Of a DNA stretch of 64,000 bases, positions 28,644 through 38,550 are shown in pieces. The notes below the pieces were generated by a model, which saw only the letters and a list, made by a program, of their open reading frames with translations, was not told the DNA's origin and did not search any database. Made by a program: the position numbers and the translations under genes. Position 1 is the first letter of the stretch. Every line of letters starts with the position of its first letter. The stretch comes from Shinella sp. PSBB067 (GTDB lineage Bacteria; Pseudomonadota; Alphaproteobacteria; Rhizobiales; Rhizobiaceae): positions 2,790,001 to 2,854,000 of the forward strand of contig NZ_CP069303.1 in the NCBI RefSeq assembly GCF_016839145.1. The letters are read 5' to 3'.

Positions 28644-29539
28644 ATGATCCTGCGTTCGAAGCTGAACTTCAAAGACATTCTCTTCACGATCAACGGTTCC
28701 ATCCTGCCGCGGATCGCCTGGCACCTTGCGGTGGTGGCCGTGCTGAGCATCATCGCCGTCTTCGCCGCGCAGAGCCATCCCGGCATCTTCGCCAAGATCA
28801 GCGCCATCCCCTTCACCCTGACGGGCATCGCGCTTTCCGTCTTCATGAGCTTCCGCAACAATGCCTGCTATGCGCGCTGGTGGGAAGGCCGCATGCTCTG
28901 GGGCGACATGATCATCGCCTGCCGCTCCTTCGCCCGGCAGACATCGGCGCTGAACGACGACGAGCGCCGCTTTCTTCTGACCAGCCTGTGCGCCTTCACG
29001 GCGGGGCTTGCCGCACGGCTGAGAAGCGAGGACGAGCCCGCCGCGATCCGCCGCTGGTCGGACATCGCGCTGCGCGCCGGCAGCCCCAACCCGACGAACG
29101 ACGTGCTCGACCGCATCGGCCGTCATTGCCTGACGCTCATGCAGACGCACCGGATCGACGCGACCACTATTCCGTGCTGGAAATCCAGCTTGCGGCGCTG
29201 GCGAAGGTGCAGGGTGGGTGCGAGCGCATCGCCCTGACGCCGGTGCCCTTCGCCTATTCGCTGCTGCTGCACCGCACGGCGCTGGTCTTCTGCATCACCC
29301 TTCCCTTCGCGCTTGCCGGTTCGCTGGACTGGTGGACGCTGCTTCCCGTCCTGCTGGTCGCCTACACCTTCTTCGGCCTGGAAGCGCTCGGCCACCAGCT
29401 CGAGGAGCCGTTCGGCCTCGAACCGAACGCCCTGCCGCTCGCCGCCATGCTGCGCACGGTGGAGCGCGACATGCTCTTCCTCCTCGGCGATACCGACCTG
29501 CCGGAACCCGTTCTGGCGCGGAACAACGTGCTGAGCTGA
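28644..29539 (+). pseudogene. Bestrophin-like (UPF0187/YneE family) membrane protein, frameshifted
   Basis: The first part (from ATG 28644, MILRSKLNFKDILFTINGS) and the last part (SVLEIQLAALAKVQGGCERIALTPVPFAYS to DLPEPVLARNNVLS) are the two halves of one YneE/bestrophin-type channel protein of about 300 aa. They lie in different frames: the switch occurs near 29157-29166, in GACGCGACCAC, where one missing G would restore RIDADHYSVLE. The upstream frame otherwise runs on to a nonsense tail ending at 29237. Either the gene is inactivated by a single-base deletion or the read is wrong there. Both halves keep good conservation, so the lesion is recent if real. Confidence 0.8.
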
Positions 29540-29564
29540 CGCCGGAATCGCATCCGGCGGGCGT

Positions 29565-29589
29565 AGGCGGTTGACCAGGTCAGCCGCCT
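29565..29589. terminator. Hairpin between the bestrophin-like gene and aapP
   Basis: AGGCGG-T-TGACC-A-GGTCA-G-CCGCCT forms an 11-bp stem with one mismatch. It lies between two converging genes and could serve both; there is no strong T tract. A smaller CGCCGGA/TCCGGCG hairpin precedes it at about 29540-29559. Confidence 0.45.
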
Positions 29590-29607
29590 GCCCGGCGATA
29601 GCGGAAT

Positions 29608-30399
29608 CTAGTGCTTCAGCACGCGGGCAAGGAAGGAACGCGCGCGCTCGTTCTGCGGGTTGTCGAAGAACGCGTCCGGCTGTCCGGTCTCCAGGATGGT
29701 GCCCTGGTCGATATAGATGATGCGGTCGGCGACCTCGCGGGCAAAGCCCATCTCGTGCGTCACGATCATCATCGTCATGCCGTCGGCGGCAAGCTCGCGC
29801 ATGACGTCGAGCACTTCGCCGATCATTTCCGGGTCGAGGGCCGAGGTCGGCTCGTCGAACAGCATCAGGTGCGGCTCCATCGCCAGCGAGCGGGCGATCG
29901 CCACGCGCTGCTGCTGGCCGCCGGAGAGCTGGCCGGGATATTTGTGCGCATGCGCCGTCAGGCCGACGCGGTCGAGCAGCTTGAGCGCCGTCGCCTCGGC
30001 TTCGGCCTTCGGCTTCTTATGCACGCGCATCGGCGCGATGGTGATGTTCTCCACCACCGTCTTGTGCGGGAAGAGGTTGAACTGCTGGAACACCATGCCG
30101 ACGCCCTTGCGGATGGCCGCAAGCTCGCGCTCGCCGCCGAGGAGGCGGTCCTCCTCCACCGGCACGTGGTAGCCGTCCACCAGGAGGCTGCCGTTCTGGT
30201 ACATTTCCAGCCCGTTGACGCAGCGGATCAGCGTCGACTTGCCCGAGCCGCTCGCGCCGATCACCACGACCACCTCGCCGCGCGCGACGGAAAGATCGAT
30301 GTCCTTCAGAACGTGATGGTTTCCGTAGAACTTGTTGAGGTTCTTCATTTCGACGATGGGGCTCATGGAGCTGCCTCCGGCATTGTTCGTTTCGCTCAT
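29608..30399 (-). CDS. aapP: General L-amino acid ABC transporter ATPase AapP-like
   Basis: 263-aa polar-amino-acid importer ATPase. Walker [11 protein letters not shown]-loop FQQFNLFPH, signature [17 protein letters not shown], Walker [13 protein letters not shown] and switch VTHEMGF are intact. The N-terminus has about 12 residues before the usual family start; an internal ATG ([15 protein letters not shown]) is an alternative. It overlaps aapM by 4 nt and ends the leftward aapJQMP operon. Confidence 0.94.
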   Translation of the reverse strand: MSETNNAGGSSMSPIVEMKNLNKFYGNHHVLKDIDLSVARGEVVVVIGASGSGKSTLIRCVNGLEMYQNGSLLVDGYHVPVEEDRLLGGERELAAIRKGVGMVFQQFNLFPHKTVVENITIAPMRVHKKPKAEAEATALKLLDRVGLTAHAHKYPGQLSGGQQQRVAIARSLAMEPHLMLFDEPTSALDPEMIGEVLDVMRELAADGMTMMIVTHEMGFAREVADRIIYIDQGTILETGQPDAFFDNPQNERARSFLARVLKH

Positions 30400-31526
30400 C
30401 GGCTGCCTCGCGCGAGATGCTTTTCGAGCTTTCGGGCAAGGAAGGTGATCAGGGATCCGACGAGGAAATAGGTCAGGAACAGGAACGAATAGACTTCATA
30501 GGTGCGGTCGCCATATTGCGGGTTGGCGAGGATCATCTGGCCGGCGCGAAGGAAGTCGGTGAGACCGATGATGAAGACCAGCGGCGCCGTGTTGAAGATG
30601 TCCAGCACGTTGCCGACGAGCGGCGGCACCACCACGCGAAGGGCCTGCGGCAGGACGATCGAGCGGTTGATGTCGAACTCGCTCATGCCGAGCGAGCGGG
30701 CGGCTTCCGTCTGCCCGCGCGGCACGGCCTGCAGGCCGCTGCGCACATATTCGGCGACATAGGCGGAGTAGAACAGCGTGAAGCCGATCATGCCGCGCAG
30801 CACGTCGGCGAGGTTGAGCTGCGGCGTCAGCACGGGCATCAGGATCCAGATCCAGTAGACGACCATGATGAGCGGAACCGAGCGCATCACCTCGATATAG
30901 GCCGTCGAGATCCATCGCACGCTGGAAAAGCGGCTGCGGCGGCCGAAGGCGAGCAGGATGCCGATCGGAAGGGTGACGACCGCGGTGACGAGCGTCAGGA
31001 GGATGCTGAGCAGCAGGCCGCCCCACAGCCCGGCGCCGGGCGGCGCCATGACGGCGAAGATCGCGATCATCCCGGTGAAGCTCGCCGGCACCAGCACCTT
31101 GCGCGCAACGGGGATGCGGGAGATCGTCGCCCAGCCGAGGGCGAAGAGCATGACCGTCGCGGCGACGAGCAGCACGTTGACGAGGTTGCCGGTGCCCGTC
31201 AGCACGAGCGATCCCGCCACCACGGCGAGAAGGCCGCCGGCATGGCGCGCGCGGAAGGCGAAGACGCAGCCGAGCGCCGCCCCGAGCAGGACCGCGATGA
31301 TCATGACCGCGACCCAGGTGCGCCACACCTGGTCGACCGGAAAGATGCCGATCATCAGCACGCGCAGGCTCTGCGGGATGATGTCCCATTGCGCCACCGT
31401 CAGCGCCCAGCGGGCGGCCTGCCAGAAGAGCCACAGGACGCCGGGGATGACCGTGAGGGACAGCAGGATGTCGAACGGCTTGCCGAACAGGTTGTGCCGC
31501 GACCATTTGAGGGATTTGGCGATCAT
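30396..31526 (-). CDS. aapM: General L-amino acid ABC transporter permease AapM-like
   Basis: 376-aa inner-membrane permease with about eight hydrophobic segments: three or four extra N-terminal helices typical of AapM/AapQ precede the conserved HisM-like core. The coupling EAA motif ([25 protein letters not shown]) lies at about 285-310. Start ATG overlaps the aapQ stop codon. The larger frame upstream of this ATG is a shadow in aapQ. Confidence 0.94.
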   Translation of the reverse strand: MIAKSLKWSRHNLFGKPFDILLSLTVIPGVLWLFWQAARWALTVAQWDIIPQSLRVLMIGIFPVDQVWRTWVAVMIIAVLLGAALGCVFAFRARHAGGLLAVVAGSLVLTGTGNLVNVLLVAATVMLFALGWATISRIPVARKVLVPASFTGMIAIFAVMAPPGAGLWGGLLLSILLTLVTAVVTLPIGILLAFGRRSRFSSVRWISTAYIEVMRSVPLIMVVYWIWILMPVLTPQLNLADVLRGMIGFTLFYSAYVAEYVRSGLQAVPRGQTEAARSLGMSEFDINRSIVLPQALRVVVPPLVGNVLDIFNTAPLVFIIGLTDFLRAGQMILANPQYGDRTYEVYSFLFLTYFLVGSLITFLARKLEKHLARGSR

Positions 31527-32734
31527 CGCGCGGCTCCACGTTGTCTCATGCGGCGGTCGGCCCAGCCGACGGCGGCGCTGATGGCCCAGCTCAGGATCAG
31601 GTAGGACACCATGACGATCACGATGCCTTCGAGGCTGTGGCCGGTCTGGTTGGCGATGGTGCCGTAGATGTTGAAGAGCTCGGGATAGCCGATGGCGATG
31701 CCGAGCGCCGTGTTCTTCGTCAGGCTGATATACTGGTTGCCGAAGGACGGCAGCACGACCCGGAAGACCTGCGGCAGGATGATGTCGTGGACGGTGTCGC
31801 GCCGGTTGAGGCTGAGCGAGGCAGCGGCCTCCCACTGGCCCTTCGGCAGGGAATCGATGGCGCCGCGCACGATTTCCGCGATGTAGGATGCGCTGTTGAC
31901 GACGATGGCAAGCAGCAGGGCGGCCATTTCCGGGCTCATGCCCGTGCCGCCGCTCGCCTTGAACTTCGAGGCGACGGGGACGTCGAGGCCGAGGATGCCG
32001 GTGACGAACATCGCCCCGGCGAGCACGACGGCCGCTCCCGCGCACATCCAGCGAACCTGTTTCTTCCGGCCGAGGATGAGGCCGATGACGGCGGCCCAGA
32101 AGAGAACAGCCGCGGCGACGGCGAGCGGCGAAGCGCCGCCCTGCCACACGGGCGCGGGGAAATAGAGGCCCTGCTGGCTGATCACCACGCCGTAGAACTT
32201 CGCGGCCGCGGCGATCGGCGGGAAATGCAGGACGACGGCGAAATACCAGAAGACGAGCTGGATCAGCAGCGGCGTGTTGCGCACGAACTCGACGCACCAG
32301 AAGGAGAGGTTGCGCACCACCCAGTTGGTGGAAAGCCGGCCGACGCCGAGCATGGTTCCGAGCACGGTGCTGAGGACGATGGCGAGGACGGCCACCTTGA
32401 TCGTGTTGAAGATGCCGGCAAGGAAGGCCTGCACGATCAGGCGATCCGACGTGAACTCCGTGAGGCCCGGCCAGAAGCCGTCCAGGACAAGGGTCTTGCC
32501 CTCGCTGATGTCGAAGCCGGCGGCCTCCCGGAGGAACGAGAAGCTGAAGCGGATTCCGTGCCGGGCGAGCCCTTCCTTCACGGCGAAGGCGAAGAGCACC
32601 ACGAGCACGATCGCGGCCCCAACCACTGCGAACTGGATGGCGTCGTACCGGATCCGGTTGCGTCGGCGGCGACGGGCGGTCGAAAGATCGTCATCGACCG
32701 TCTGTCCGGCCGCGTTGGCTTGTTGCACATTCAT
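31523..32734 (-). CDS. aapQ: General L-amino acid ABC transporter permease AapQ-like
   Basis: 403-aa permease pairing with AapM. The EAA motif WEAAASLSLNRRDTVHDIILPQVFRV is present near residues 300-325, and the family segment VVRNLSFWCVEFVRNTPLLIQLVFWYF near 135-165. A short basic N-terminus (RRRRRNRIRYD) precedes the first helix. It is 70 nt downstream of aapJ with a strong hairpin in the gap. Confidence 0.94.
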   Translation of the reverse strand: MNVQQANAAGQTVDDDLSTARRRRRNRIRYDAIQFAVVGAAIVLVVLFAFAVKEGLARHGIRFSFSFLREAAGFDISEGKTLVLDGFWPGLTEFTSDRLIVQAFLAGIFNTIKVAVLAIVLSTVLGTMLGVGRLSTNWVVRNLSFWCVEFVRNTPLLIQLVFWYFAVVLHFPPIAAAAKFYGVVISQQGLYFPAPVWQGGASPLAVAAAVLFWAAVIGLILGRKKQVRWMCAGAAVVLAGAMFVTGILGLDVPVASKFKASGGTGMSPEMAALLLAIVVNSASYIAEIVRGAIDSLPKGQWEAAASLSLNRRDTVHDIILPQVFRVVLPSFGNQYISLTKNTALGIAIGYPELFNIYGTIANQTGHSLEGIVIVMVSYLILSWAISAAVGWADRRMRQRGAAR

Positions 32735-32762
32735 GTCGAGATACCGGACCCAAAAATAGGAA

Positions 32763-32787
32763 GCCGAGGCGGGACACCCGCCTCGGC
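32763..32787 (-). terminator. Intercistronic hairpin after aapJ (attenuator/mRNA stabiliser)
   Basis: Perfect 11-bp stem GCCGAGGCGGG/CCCGCCTCGGC with a 3-base loop, 18 nt after the aapJ stop, followed on the minus strand by TTCCTATTTTTGG. It should stop most transcripts and protect the aapJ mRNA 3' end, giving more binding protein than permease. Confidence 0.75.
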
Positions 32788-32804
32788 TCGGTCAGCAGAA
32801 AGGA

Positions 32805-33836
32805 TCAGTTCCAAAGCGGCGAGTAGATCGCGCCGCCCTCGGTCCACGAGGCGTTCGGCGTACCCTTGCGGTCGAGGAACATCGTGGTGTTCGGGCCGAG
32901 ATTGCGATCGTAGATCTCGCCGTAGTTGCCGACGGCCTTCACCGCCTGCGCGACGAAATCGTCGGAAAGGCCGAAGTCCTTGCCGTAGCCGCCGCCGACG
33001 CCGAGGAACTTCTGGACGAACGGGTCCTCGCTCTTCAGCTTCTCTTCGAGGTTTGCCTGGGTGATCCCGGATTCTTCAGCCTGGAACAGGCCGTAGGTGA
33101 TCCAGCGCAGGGCGTTGCGCCACTTGGAATCGTTTGCCGCGACGAAGCCGGCGAAGGGCGACTTGTCGAGCGTGTCGGGCAGGATCAGGTAGTCGGCAGG
33201 CTTCGGCGAGTTGCCGGCCCAGGCGGCGAGTGCGGACTTGTCCGTGCTCATCGCGTTGCAGCGGCCGGAATTGAGGGCGGCGAACAGCTTTTCGAGGTTC
33301 TCGTAGGTGAGGACCTTGGAGCCTTCCCAGCCGCGCGCCTTGAAGGCACCGGTGAGGACCGTCTCGGTGACCGAACCCTGCGTGGTGCAGAAGGTGGCGC
33401 CGTCGAGGTCGGCGAATTCCTTCACGCCCGAATCCGTCTTCACCATGATGCCCGTGCCGTCGTAGAAATTGACCGGCAGGAAGTCGATGGCGATGGAGGA
33501 TTCGCGCGCCGGCTTCATCGTGGTGTGGGCGAAGACGACATCGACCTGGTTGGTCAGCACGGCGTCGAAGCGGCTCTTGTCCGTGACCGTCACGAACTTG
33601 ACCTTCGAGGCATCGCCGAGGACGGCGGCCGCGACGGCGCGGCAGAAGTCCACGTCGAGGCCTTCCATCTGGCCGGTCGTCGTGTTGAGGTAGCCGAAAC
33701 CGGGTGCCGTGTTGTCGGTGCCGCAGTTCAGCGTGCCGCGCTGCTTGACGGTATCGAGGACGGAGGCGGATGCCTGACCTGCGGTAAGGGCGAGGCCGGC
33801 GAACACGCCAGCCGTAAGAAGTTTCATCAGTTTCAT
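32805..33836 (-). CDS. aapJ: General L-amino acid-binding protein AapJ-like
   Basis: 343-aa periplasmic solute-binding protein. It has a Sec signal peptide (KLMKLLTAGVFAGLALTAGQASA, cleavage near residue 25), then the AapJ hallmark VKQRGTLNCGTDNTAPGFGYL and LDVDFCRAVAAAVLG. The start ATG has AGGGGAA 6-8 nt upstream; the upstream frame extension is not family-like. It is the first gene of the operon; the 254-nt leader contains an AT-rich block (34020-34085) and a GCACCGCGGTGC palindrome at 33868-33879 in the likely 5' UTR. I saw no sigma-54 box there. Confidence 0.94.
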   Translation of the reverse strand: MKLMKLLTAGVFAGLALTAGQASASVLDTVKQRGTLNCGTDNTAPGFGYLNTTTGQMEGLDVDFCRAVAAAVLGDASKVKFVTVTDKSRFDAVLTNQVDVVFAHTTMKPARESSIAIDFLPVNFYDGTGIMVKTDSGVKEFADLDGATFCTTQGSVTETVLTGAFKARGWEGSKVLTYENLEKLFAALNSGRCNAMSTDKSALAAWAGNSPKPADYLILPDTLDKSPFAGFVAANDSKWRNALRWITYGLFQAEESGITQANLEEKLKSEDPFVQKFLGVGGGYGKDFGLSDDFVAQAVKAVGNYGEIYDRNLGPNTTMFLDRKGTPNASWTEGGAIYSPLWN

Positions 33837-34090
33837 CGCATTCCCCTGTGAAATATCGCGACAGCCCGCACCGCGGTGCAGAGCCCTGTTCTCGTGCCGA
33901 GAGCTGATTTGGGCGATAGGCAACAGCGGCTTTTGCCGTTCTGTAGCGATTGTTCCCGCCATTGGCCTAAGTCCGCCGTCTGGTAGCCAAACCGCGAACC
34001 CATATCAATCGACAAATGAACGATAGGAACAGGGTTTATTCAGGTCTACTTAATTCTGCTTTATGTACTATTTAGAAAAATTGATCGTTC

Positions 34091-35059
34091 TTATCGTGCC
34101 GTGCGGCCGGCGGGACCTTCCCCCAGCGGGATTTTCGGCTCCCCCTTGCCCGTGGGCAGGCGGCGGCGGGAGTCGATTCGCGCGTTGACTTCCGCGATGA
34201 AGGCCTGCACGGCGGGGCTGCGCTTTTCCCCCTTGCGGAAGGCAAGCGAAATCCTGCGGCGGATCTCCGGCTCGACCTTGCAGACCCAGACATCCTCCAG
34301 GTCGTAGCTCGCCCGCAGGCCCGGCAGGATCGAGATGCCGTAGCCTTCCCGGATGAGCGCGATCGTCACCTCGAAGCCCTTGCAGCGGGCGACGATGTTG
34401 GGCGTGAAGCCGGCCTCCTGGCAGGCATCGGTGATCATCCGGTTATAGGCGGAGGAGGCCGTGTCGAGCGCCCAGCGCTCGTCGCGAAGCTGGTGCAGCA
34501 TGACGCTCGGCTGCTCGGCGAGCGGATGGGTCTGGGAGACCATCACGTTGAAGACGTCGTCCATCAGCGGGATCGTCTCGATGTTCGGATCGATCGCCCC
34601 CGCCGGCACGTTGAGGTCGTCGATGATCGCGATGTCGGTCTGCCAGCTCCGGAGGGCCGCAAGGCTTTCGGCCGGCTCCATCTCGTCGAACAGCACCGTC
34701 AGGTGCGGATGGAGACGGTGCAGCTCGTGGATCGCGCCAGCCACCACCGCCGCCGCCACGGAGGGAAAGGCTGCCACCCGCAATTCGCCGGCAATCACCT
34801 TCTTCAGCTCGGCAATGTCGGCCCGCGCCGATTCGAGCTCGATCAGGATACGCTCCGCCCGCTCGACGAGCTGCTTGCCGGCCGGCGTCAGCTCGACGCC
34901 CCGGCCGCGCCGCTCGATGAGGTCGATCCCCACCTCCTGTTCCAGAAGCGCGATCTGCTGCGAGACGGCGGACGGCGAGACGTAGAGCGCCTCGGCGACC
35001 GCCGCCATGGTCTTGCGGATCGACAGTTCGCGCAGCGCGCGCAAGCGGGCAAGGTCCAT
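34091..35059 (-). CDS. LysR-family transcriptional regulator
   Basis: 322-aa LysR-type regulator: N-terminal winged helix-turn-helix (TMAAVAEALYVSPSAVSQQIALLEQEVG, about 17-45) and a periplasmic-binding-protein-like effector domain. It is divergent from glyA with about 130 nt between them, so control of the glyA-folD-purU-dsdA block is the natural guess. The aapJ gene lies 254 nt downstream on the same strand. The effector is unknown. Confidence 0.9.
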   Translation of the reverse strand: MDLARLRALRELSIRKTMAAVAEALYVSPSAVSQQIALLEQEVGIDLIERRGRGVELTPAGKQLVERAERILIELESARADIAELKKVIAGELRVAAFPSVAAAVVAGAIHELHRLHPHLTVLFDEMEPAESLAALRSWQTDIAIIDDLNVPAGAIDPNIETIPLMDDVFNVMVSQTHPLAEQPSVMLHQLRDERWALDTASSAYNRMITDACQEAGFTPNIVARCKGFEVTIALIREGYGISILPGLRASYDLEDVWVCKVEPEIRRRISLAFRKGEKRSPAVQAFIAEVNARIDSRRRLPTGKGEPKIPLGEGPAGRTAR

Positions 35060-35190
35060 TCTCTCCTCCTCCGGTCGTCGCGGGAATGATTAGCAGATCA
35101 GAACGCATGTGCAAATATTATTAACTTTTTCTGGATCGATGGCATCGCTAGCCTTTCTCCACGCCCCACAGCCATGCCCGGAGACAGGTG

Positions 35191-36468
35191 ATGACCGAAC
35201 AGACGAAAGCCTATTTCAACACGTCCGTCCACGAGCGCGACCCGCTCGTCGCCGGGGCGCTCGACAACGAACGCAGGCGCCAGCAGGACCAGATCGAGCT
35301 CATCGCGTCCGAGAACATCGTCAGCCGCGCCGTGCTCGACGCCCTCGGCCACGAGATGACCAACAAGACGCTGGAAGGCTATCCGGGCAACCGCTTCCAC
35401 GGCGGCGGCCAGTTCGTCGACGTCGTCGAGCAGGCGGCCATCGACCGCGCCAGGGAGCTCTTCGGCTGCGCCTATGCCAACGTGCAGCCCCATTCGGGCA
35501 CGCAGGCGAACCTCGCCGTCTTCTTCCTGCTGCTGAAGCCGGGCGACAAGGTGCTTTCGCTCGACCTCGCCGCCGGCGGCCACCTTTCGCACGGCATGAA
35601 GGGCAACCTTTCGGGCCGCTGGTTCGAATCGCACAATTACAATGTGAACCCGCAAACCGAAGTCATCGACTATGACGAGCTGGAGCGCATCGCCGAGGAG
35701 GTCCGCCCGACGCTGCTGATCACCGGCGGCTCGGCCTATCCGCGCGAGCTTGATTTCGAGCGCATGGGCAAGATCGCCAAGAAGGTCGGCGCCTGGTTCC
35801 TCGTCGACATGGCGCATATCGCCGGGCTCGTGGCAGGCGGCCAGCATCCCTCGCCCTTCCCGCATGCCGACATCGTCACCTGCACGACGACCAAGACGCT
35901 GCGCGGCCCGCGCGGCGGCCTGATCCTCACCAACAACGAAGCCTGGTTCAAGAAGCTGCAGGCCGCCGTCTTCCCGGGCGTCCAGGGCTCGCTGCACAGC
36001 AACGTGCTCGCCGCCAAGGCCGTCTGCCTCGGCGAGGCGCTGCGCGACGACTTCAAGGTCTATGCCGCACAGGTCAAGGCAAACGCCCGCGCGCTCGCCG
36101 AAACCCTCATCGCCCGCGGCGTGCGCATCGTCTCCGGCGGCACGGACACCCATATCGTGCTGGTCGATCTTTCGAGCAAGGGCCTGATCGGCAAGCAGGC
36201 GGAAGACCTTCTCGCCCGCGCCAACATCACCGCCAACAAGAACCCGATCCCGAACGACAGCCCGCGTCCGCCGGAATGGGTCGGCATGCGCCTCGGCGTT
36301 TCGGCCGCCACCACCCGCGGCATGAAGGAAGACGAGTTCCGCACGCTCGGCAACATCATCGCCGACCTCATCGAGGCGGAAGCCGCCGGCAAGGCCGACG
36401 ACGTCGTCCCGGGTGCGAAGGCCAAGGTCGCCGAACTGACCGCCGCCTTCCCGGTCTACGCGCACTGA
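35191..36468 (+). CDS. glyA: Serine hydroxymethyltransferase
   Basis: 425-aa PLP enzyme interconverting serine + THF and glycine + methylene-THF. The substrate-binding YPGNRFHGG region, the PLP lysine motif [14 protein letters not shown] and the C-terminal [19 protein letters not shown] segment are intact. The ATG at 35191 is preferred over the adjacent GTG at 35188; GGAG lies about 8 nt upstream. It is followed by folD, purU and dsdA on the same strand, so this copy probably serves a dedicated one-carbon/serine pathway rather than housekeeping. Confidence 0.96.
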   Translation: MTEQTKAYFNTSVHERDPLVAGALDNERRRQQDQIELIASENIVSRAVLDALGHEMTNKTLEGYPGNRFHGGGQFVDVVEQAAIDRARELFGCAYANVQPHSGTQANLAVFFLLLKPGDKVLSLDLAAGGHLSHGMKGNLSGRWFESHNYNVNPQTEVIDYDELERIAEEVRPTLLITGGSAYPRELDFERMGKIAKKVGAWFLVDMAHIAGLVAGGQHPSPFPHADIVTCTTTKTLRGPRGGLILTNNEAWFKKLQAAVFPGVQGSLHSNVLAAKAVCLGEALRDDFKVYAAQVKANARALAETLIARGVRIVSGGTDTHIVLVDLSSKGLIGKQAEDLLARANITANKNPIPNDSPRPPEWVGMRLGVSAATTRGMKEDEFRTLGNIIADLIEAEAAGKADDVVPGAKAKVAELTAAFPVYAH

Positions 36469-36496
36469 GGCACGAAAAGCCCGCAAACCTTTCGCC

Positions 36497-36583
36497 CGTC
36501 ATGCTCGGGCCTGTCCCGAGCGTCTGCAACGCCTCGATCTTTCAATGCGTTGGCAGATCCCCGGCACAAGGCCGAGGATGACG
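36497..36583. repeat. Palindromic intergenic repeat (RIME/REP-like)
   Basis: Two 31-nt arms, 36497-36527 and 36553-36583, are imperfect inverted copies that begin and end with CGTCAT/ATGACG. The left arm contains its own GCTCGGG/CCCGAGC hairpin. This is the pattern of short mosaic intergenic elements common in Rhizobiaceae genomes. A related 32-nt palindrome is at 54450-54481. Confidence 0.65.
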
Positions 36584-36673
36584 CCGGTGGGTGGTGCGAG
36601 GTTTGTCGATACGCTGAGTGCCGCGTCATGCGCGGCGCTTTGCGCAATTCGGGACGAGGCGAAAGGGAACGTC

Positions 36674-37567
36674 ATGGGAATGGATAGAATTGCCGCCGGT
36701 GCGATCATCGACGGCAAGGCCTTCGCGGCCGGCCTCTTGGAAGACGTGGCGGCGAAGGTCGCCAAGCTGAAGGAAACGACCGGCGCCGTCCCCGGCCTTG
36801 CCGTGGTCCTCGTCGGTTCCGATCCCGCCAGCGCCGTCTATGTCGGCTCGAAGCACCGCCAGACGGTCGCCGCCGGCATGAATTCCTTCAGGCACGAGCT
36901 TGCGGCCGATACGACGCAGGACGAGCTGATGGCGCTGATCGGCCGGCTGAACGTCGATCCCGCCGTGCACGGCATCCTCGTGCAGCTTCCGCTGCCCGCC
37001 CGTCTCGATGCCAACGCCGTCATCCAGGGCATCAACCCCGACAAGGATGTCGACGGCTTCCACATTTCCAATGCCGGCCGGCTTTCCACCGGCCAGCCGG
37101 CGCTCACGCCCTGCACGCCGCTCGGCTGCCTGATGCTGCTGAAGGACCGGCTCGGCGACAACCTCTCCGGCCTCCATGCCGTGGTGATCGGCAAGTCCAA
37201 CATCGTCGGCAAGCCGATGGCGCAGCTCCTGCTTTCGGAAAACTGCACCGTGACCATCGCCCATTCGCGCACCAGGAACACGCCGGAGCTCTGCCGCGCC
37301 GCCGATATCCTCGTCGTCGCCGTCGGCCGGCCGGGCCTCGTGCGCGGCGACTGGATCAAGCCGGGGGCCGTGGTCATCGACGTCGGCATCAACCGCGTGG
37401 AGATCGACGGCAAGTCGCGCATCGTCGGCGACGTCGCCTTCGAGGAAGCCCGCCATGCCGGCGCGATCACGCCGGTTCCGGGCGGCGTCGGCCCGATGAC
37501 CATCGCGTGCCTCCTCTCCAATACGCTCACGGCCTTCCGCCGCCAGCATTCCGTCACCATCGACTGA
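36674..37567 (+). CDS. folD: Bifunctional methylene-THF dehydrogenase/methenyl-THF cyclohydrolase
   Basis: 297-aa NADP-dependent enzyme oxidising methylene-THF to formyl-THF. Family motifs: [17 protein letters not shown] with the catalytic Lys, [15 protein letters not shown], and NAD-fold [16 protein letters not shown] followed by [11 protein letters not shown]. Start: ATG at 36674 with AAAGGGA about 9 nt upstream; a second ATG 6 nt later (MDRIAAG) is possible. It lies between glyA and purU in the same direction, separated from glyA by a palindromic repeat. Confidence 0.95.
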   Translation: MGMDRIAAGAIIDGKAFAAGLLEDVAAKVAKLKETTGAVPGLAVVLVGSDPASAVYVGSKHRQTVAAGMNSFRHELAADTTQDELMALIGRLNVDPAVHGILVQLPLPARLDANAVIQGINPDKDVDGFHISNAGRLSTGQPALTPCTPLGCLMLLKDRLGDNLSGLHAVVIGKSNIVGKPMAQLLLSENCTVTIAHSRTRNTPELCRAADILVVAVGRPGLVRGDWIKPGAVVIDVGINRVEIDGKSRIVGDVAFEEARHAGAITPVPGGVGPMTIACLLSNTLTAFRRQHSVTID

Positions 37568-37587
37568 TCGACCCGAAAGGATCGCCA

Positions 37588-38484
37588 ATGTCCGCTCTTT
37601 CCAACCGCTATGCCCTGCGCGTCGCCTGCCCCTCCATCCGGGGCGTGACCGCCGCCATCGCGACCTACCTTTCCGCCAGCGGCTGCAACATCTCCGACAG
37701 CGCCCAGTTCGACGACAAGAGCACCGGCCGCTATTTCATGCGCGTCAGCTTCCAGTCCGAGGAAGGCCGTACGCTGGAGGAGCTGCGCGAAGGCTTCGCC
37801 GAGATCGCCGCGACCTATGAGGCGGACGCCGAATTCTTCGACGAGACGACCAAGCGCAAGGTCATCCTCATGGTGTCGCGCTTCGGCCATTGCCTCAACG
37901 ACCTGCTCTACCGCTGGCGCATCGGGGCGCTGCCCATCGACATCGTCGGCGTCATCTCCAACCATTTCGACTATCAGAAGGTCGTGGTGAACCACGACAT
38001 CCCCTTCCACCACATCAAGGTGACGAAGGAGAACAAGCCGGAAGCCGAGGCCGAGCAGATGCGCATCGTCGAGGAGACGGGCGCCGAGCTGATCGTGCTC
38101 GCCCGCTACATGCAGGTGCTCTCGGACGAGATGTGCAGGAAGATGTCGGGCCGGATCATCAACATCCACCACTCCTTCCTGCCCTCCTTCAAGGGCGCCA
38201 ACCCCTACAAGCAGGCCTTCGAGCGCGGCGTGAAGCTGATCGGCGCGACCTCGCACTACGTCACCGCCGACCTCGACGAAGGCCCGATCATCGAGCAGGA
38301 CACCGTGCGCGTGACGCATGCCCAGAGCGCCGACGACTATGTCAGCCTCGGCCGCGACGTGGAAAGCCAGGTGCTTGCCCGCGCCATCCACGCCCATATC
38401 CACGGCCGCGTCTTCATGAACGGCAACAGGACCATCGTCTTCCCGCCCTCGCCCGGCTCCTATGCCTCCGAGCGCATGGGCTGA
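37588..38484 (+). CDS. purU: Formyltetrahydrofolate deformylase (copy 1)
   Basis: 298-aa enzyme hydrolysing 10-formyl-THF to formate and THF. N-terminal ACT domain (RYALRVACPSIRGVTAAIATYL), then a formyltransferase-like catalytic domain with the Asn-His-Asp set in IINIHHSFLPSF and DEGPIIEQD. ATG chosen at the family N-terminus with AAAGGA about 9 nt upstream. A close paralogue lies at 54546-55427. In this block it would release formate from folate-bound carbon. Confidence 0.95.
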   Translation: MSALSNRYALRVACPSIRGVTAAIATYLSASGCNISDSAQFDDKSTGRYFMRVSFQSEEGRTLEELREGFAEIAATYEADAEFFDETTKRKVILMVSRFGHCLNDLLYRWRIGALPIDIVGVISNHFDYQKVVVNHDIPFHHIKVTKENKPEAEAEQMRIVEETGAELIVLARYMQVLSDEMCRKMSGRIINIHHSFLPSFKGANPYKQAFERGVKLIGATSHYVTADLDEGPIIEQDTVRVTHAQSADDYVSLGRDVESQVLARAIHAHIHGRVFMNGNRTIVFPPSPGSYASERMG

Positions 38485-38550
38485 GCAGGATCGACAAGCC
38501 CGCCGCTTTCTTCTACGCAAGGCCGCGACCGCTCCAGACAGGACGCCGAC

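Noticed and set aside
33837..34090. A sigma-54 or NtrC-type promoter upstream of aapJ
   Set aside because: A GGCAC and a TGCA occur near 33880-33900 but their spacing is 12 rather than about 5 bases, so it does not fit the -24/-12 consensus.
36469..36673. A CRISPR-like or tandem repeat between glyA and folD
   Set aside because: There is only one pair of inverted arms and no regularly spaced direct repeat; it fits a short palindromic intergenic element.
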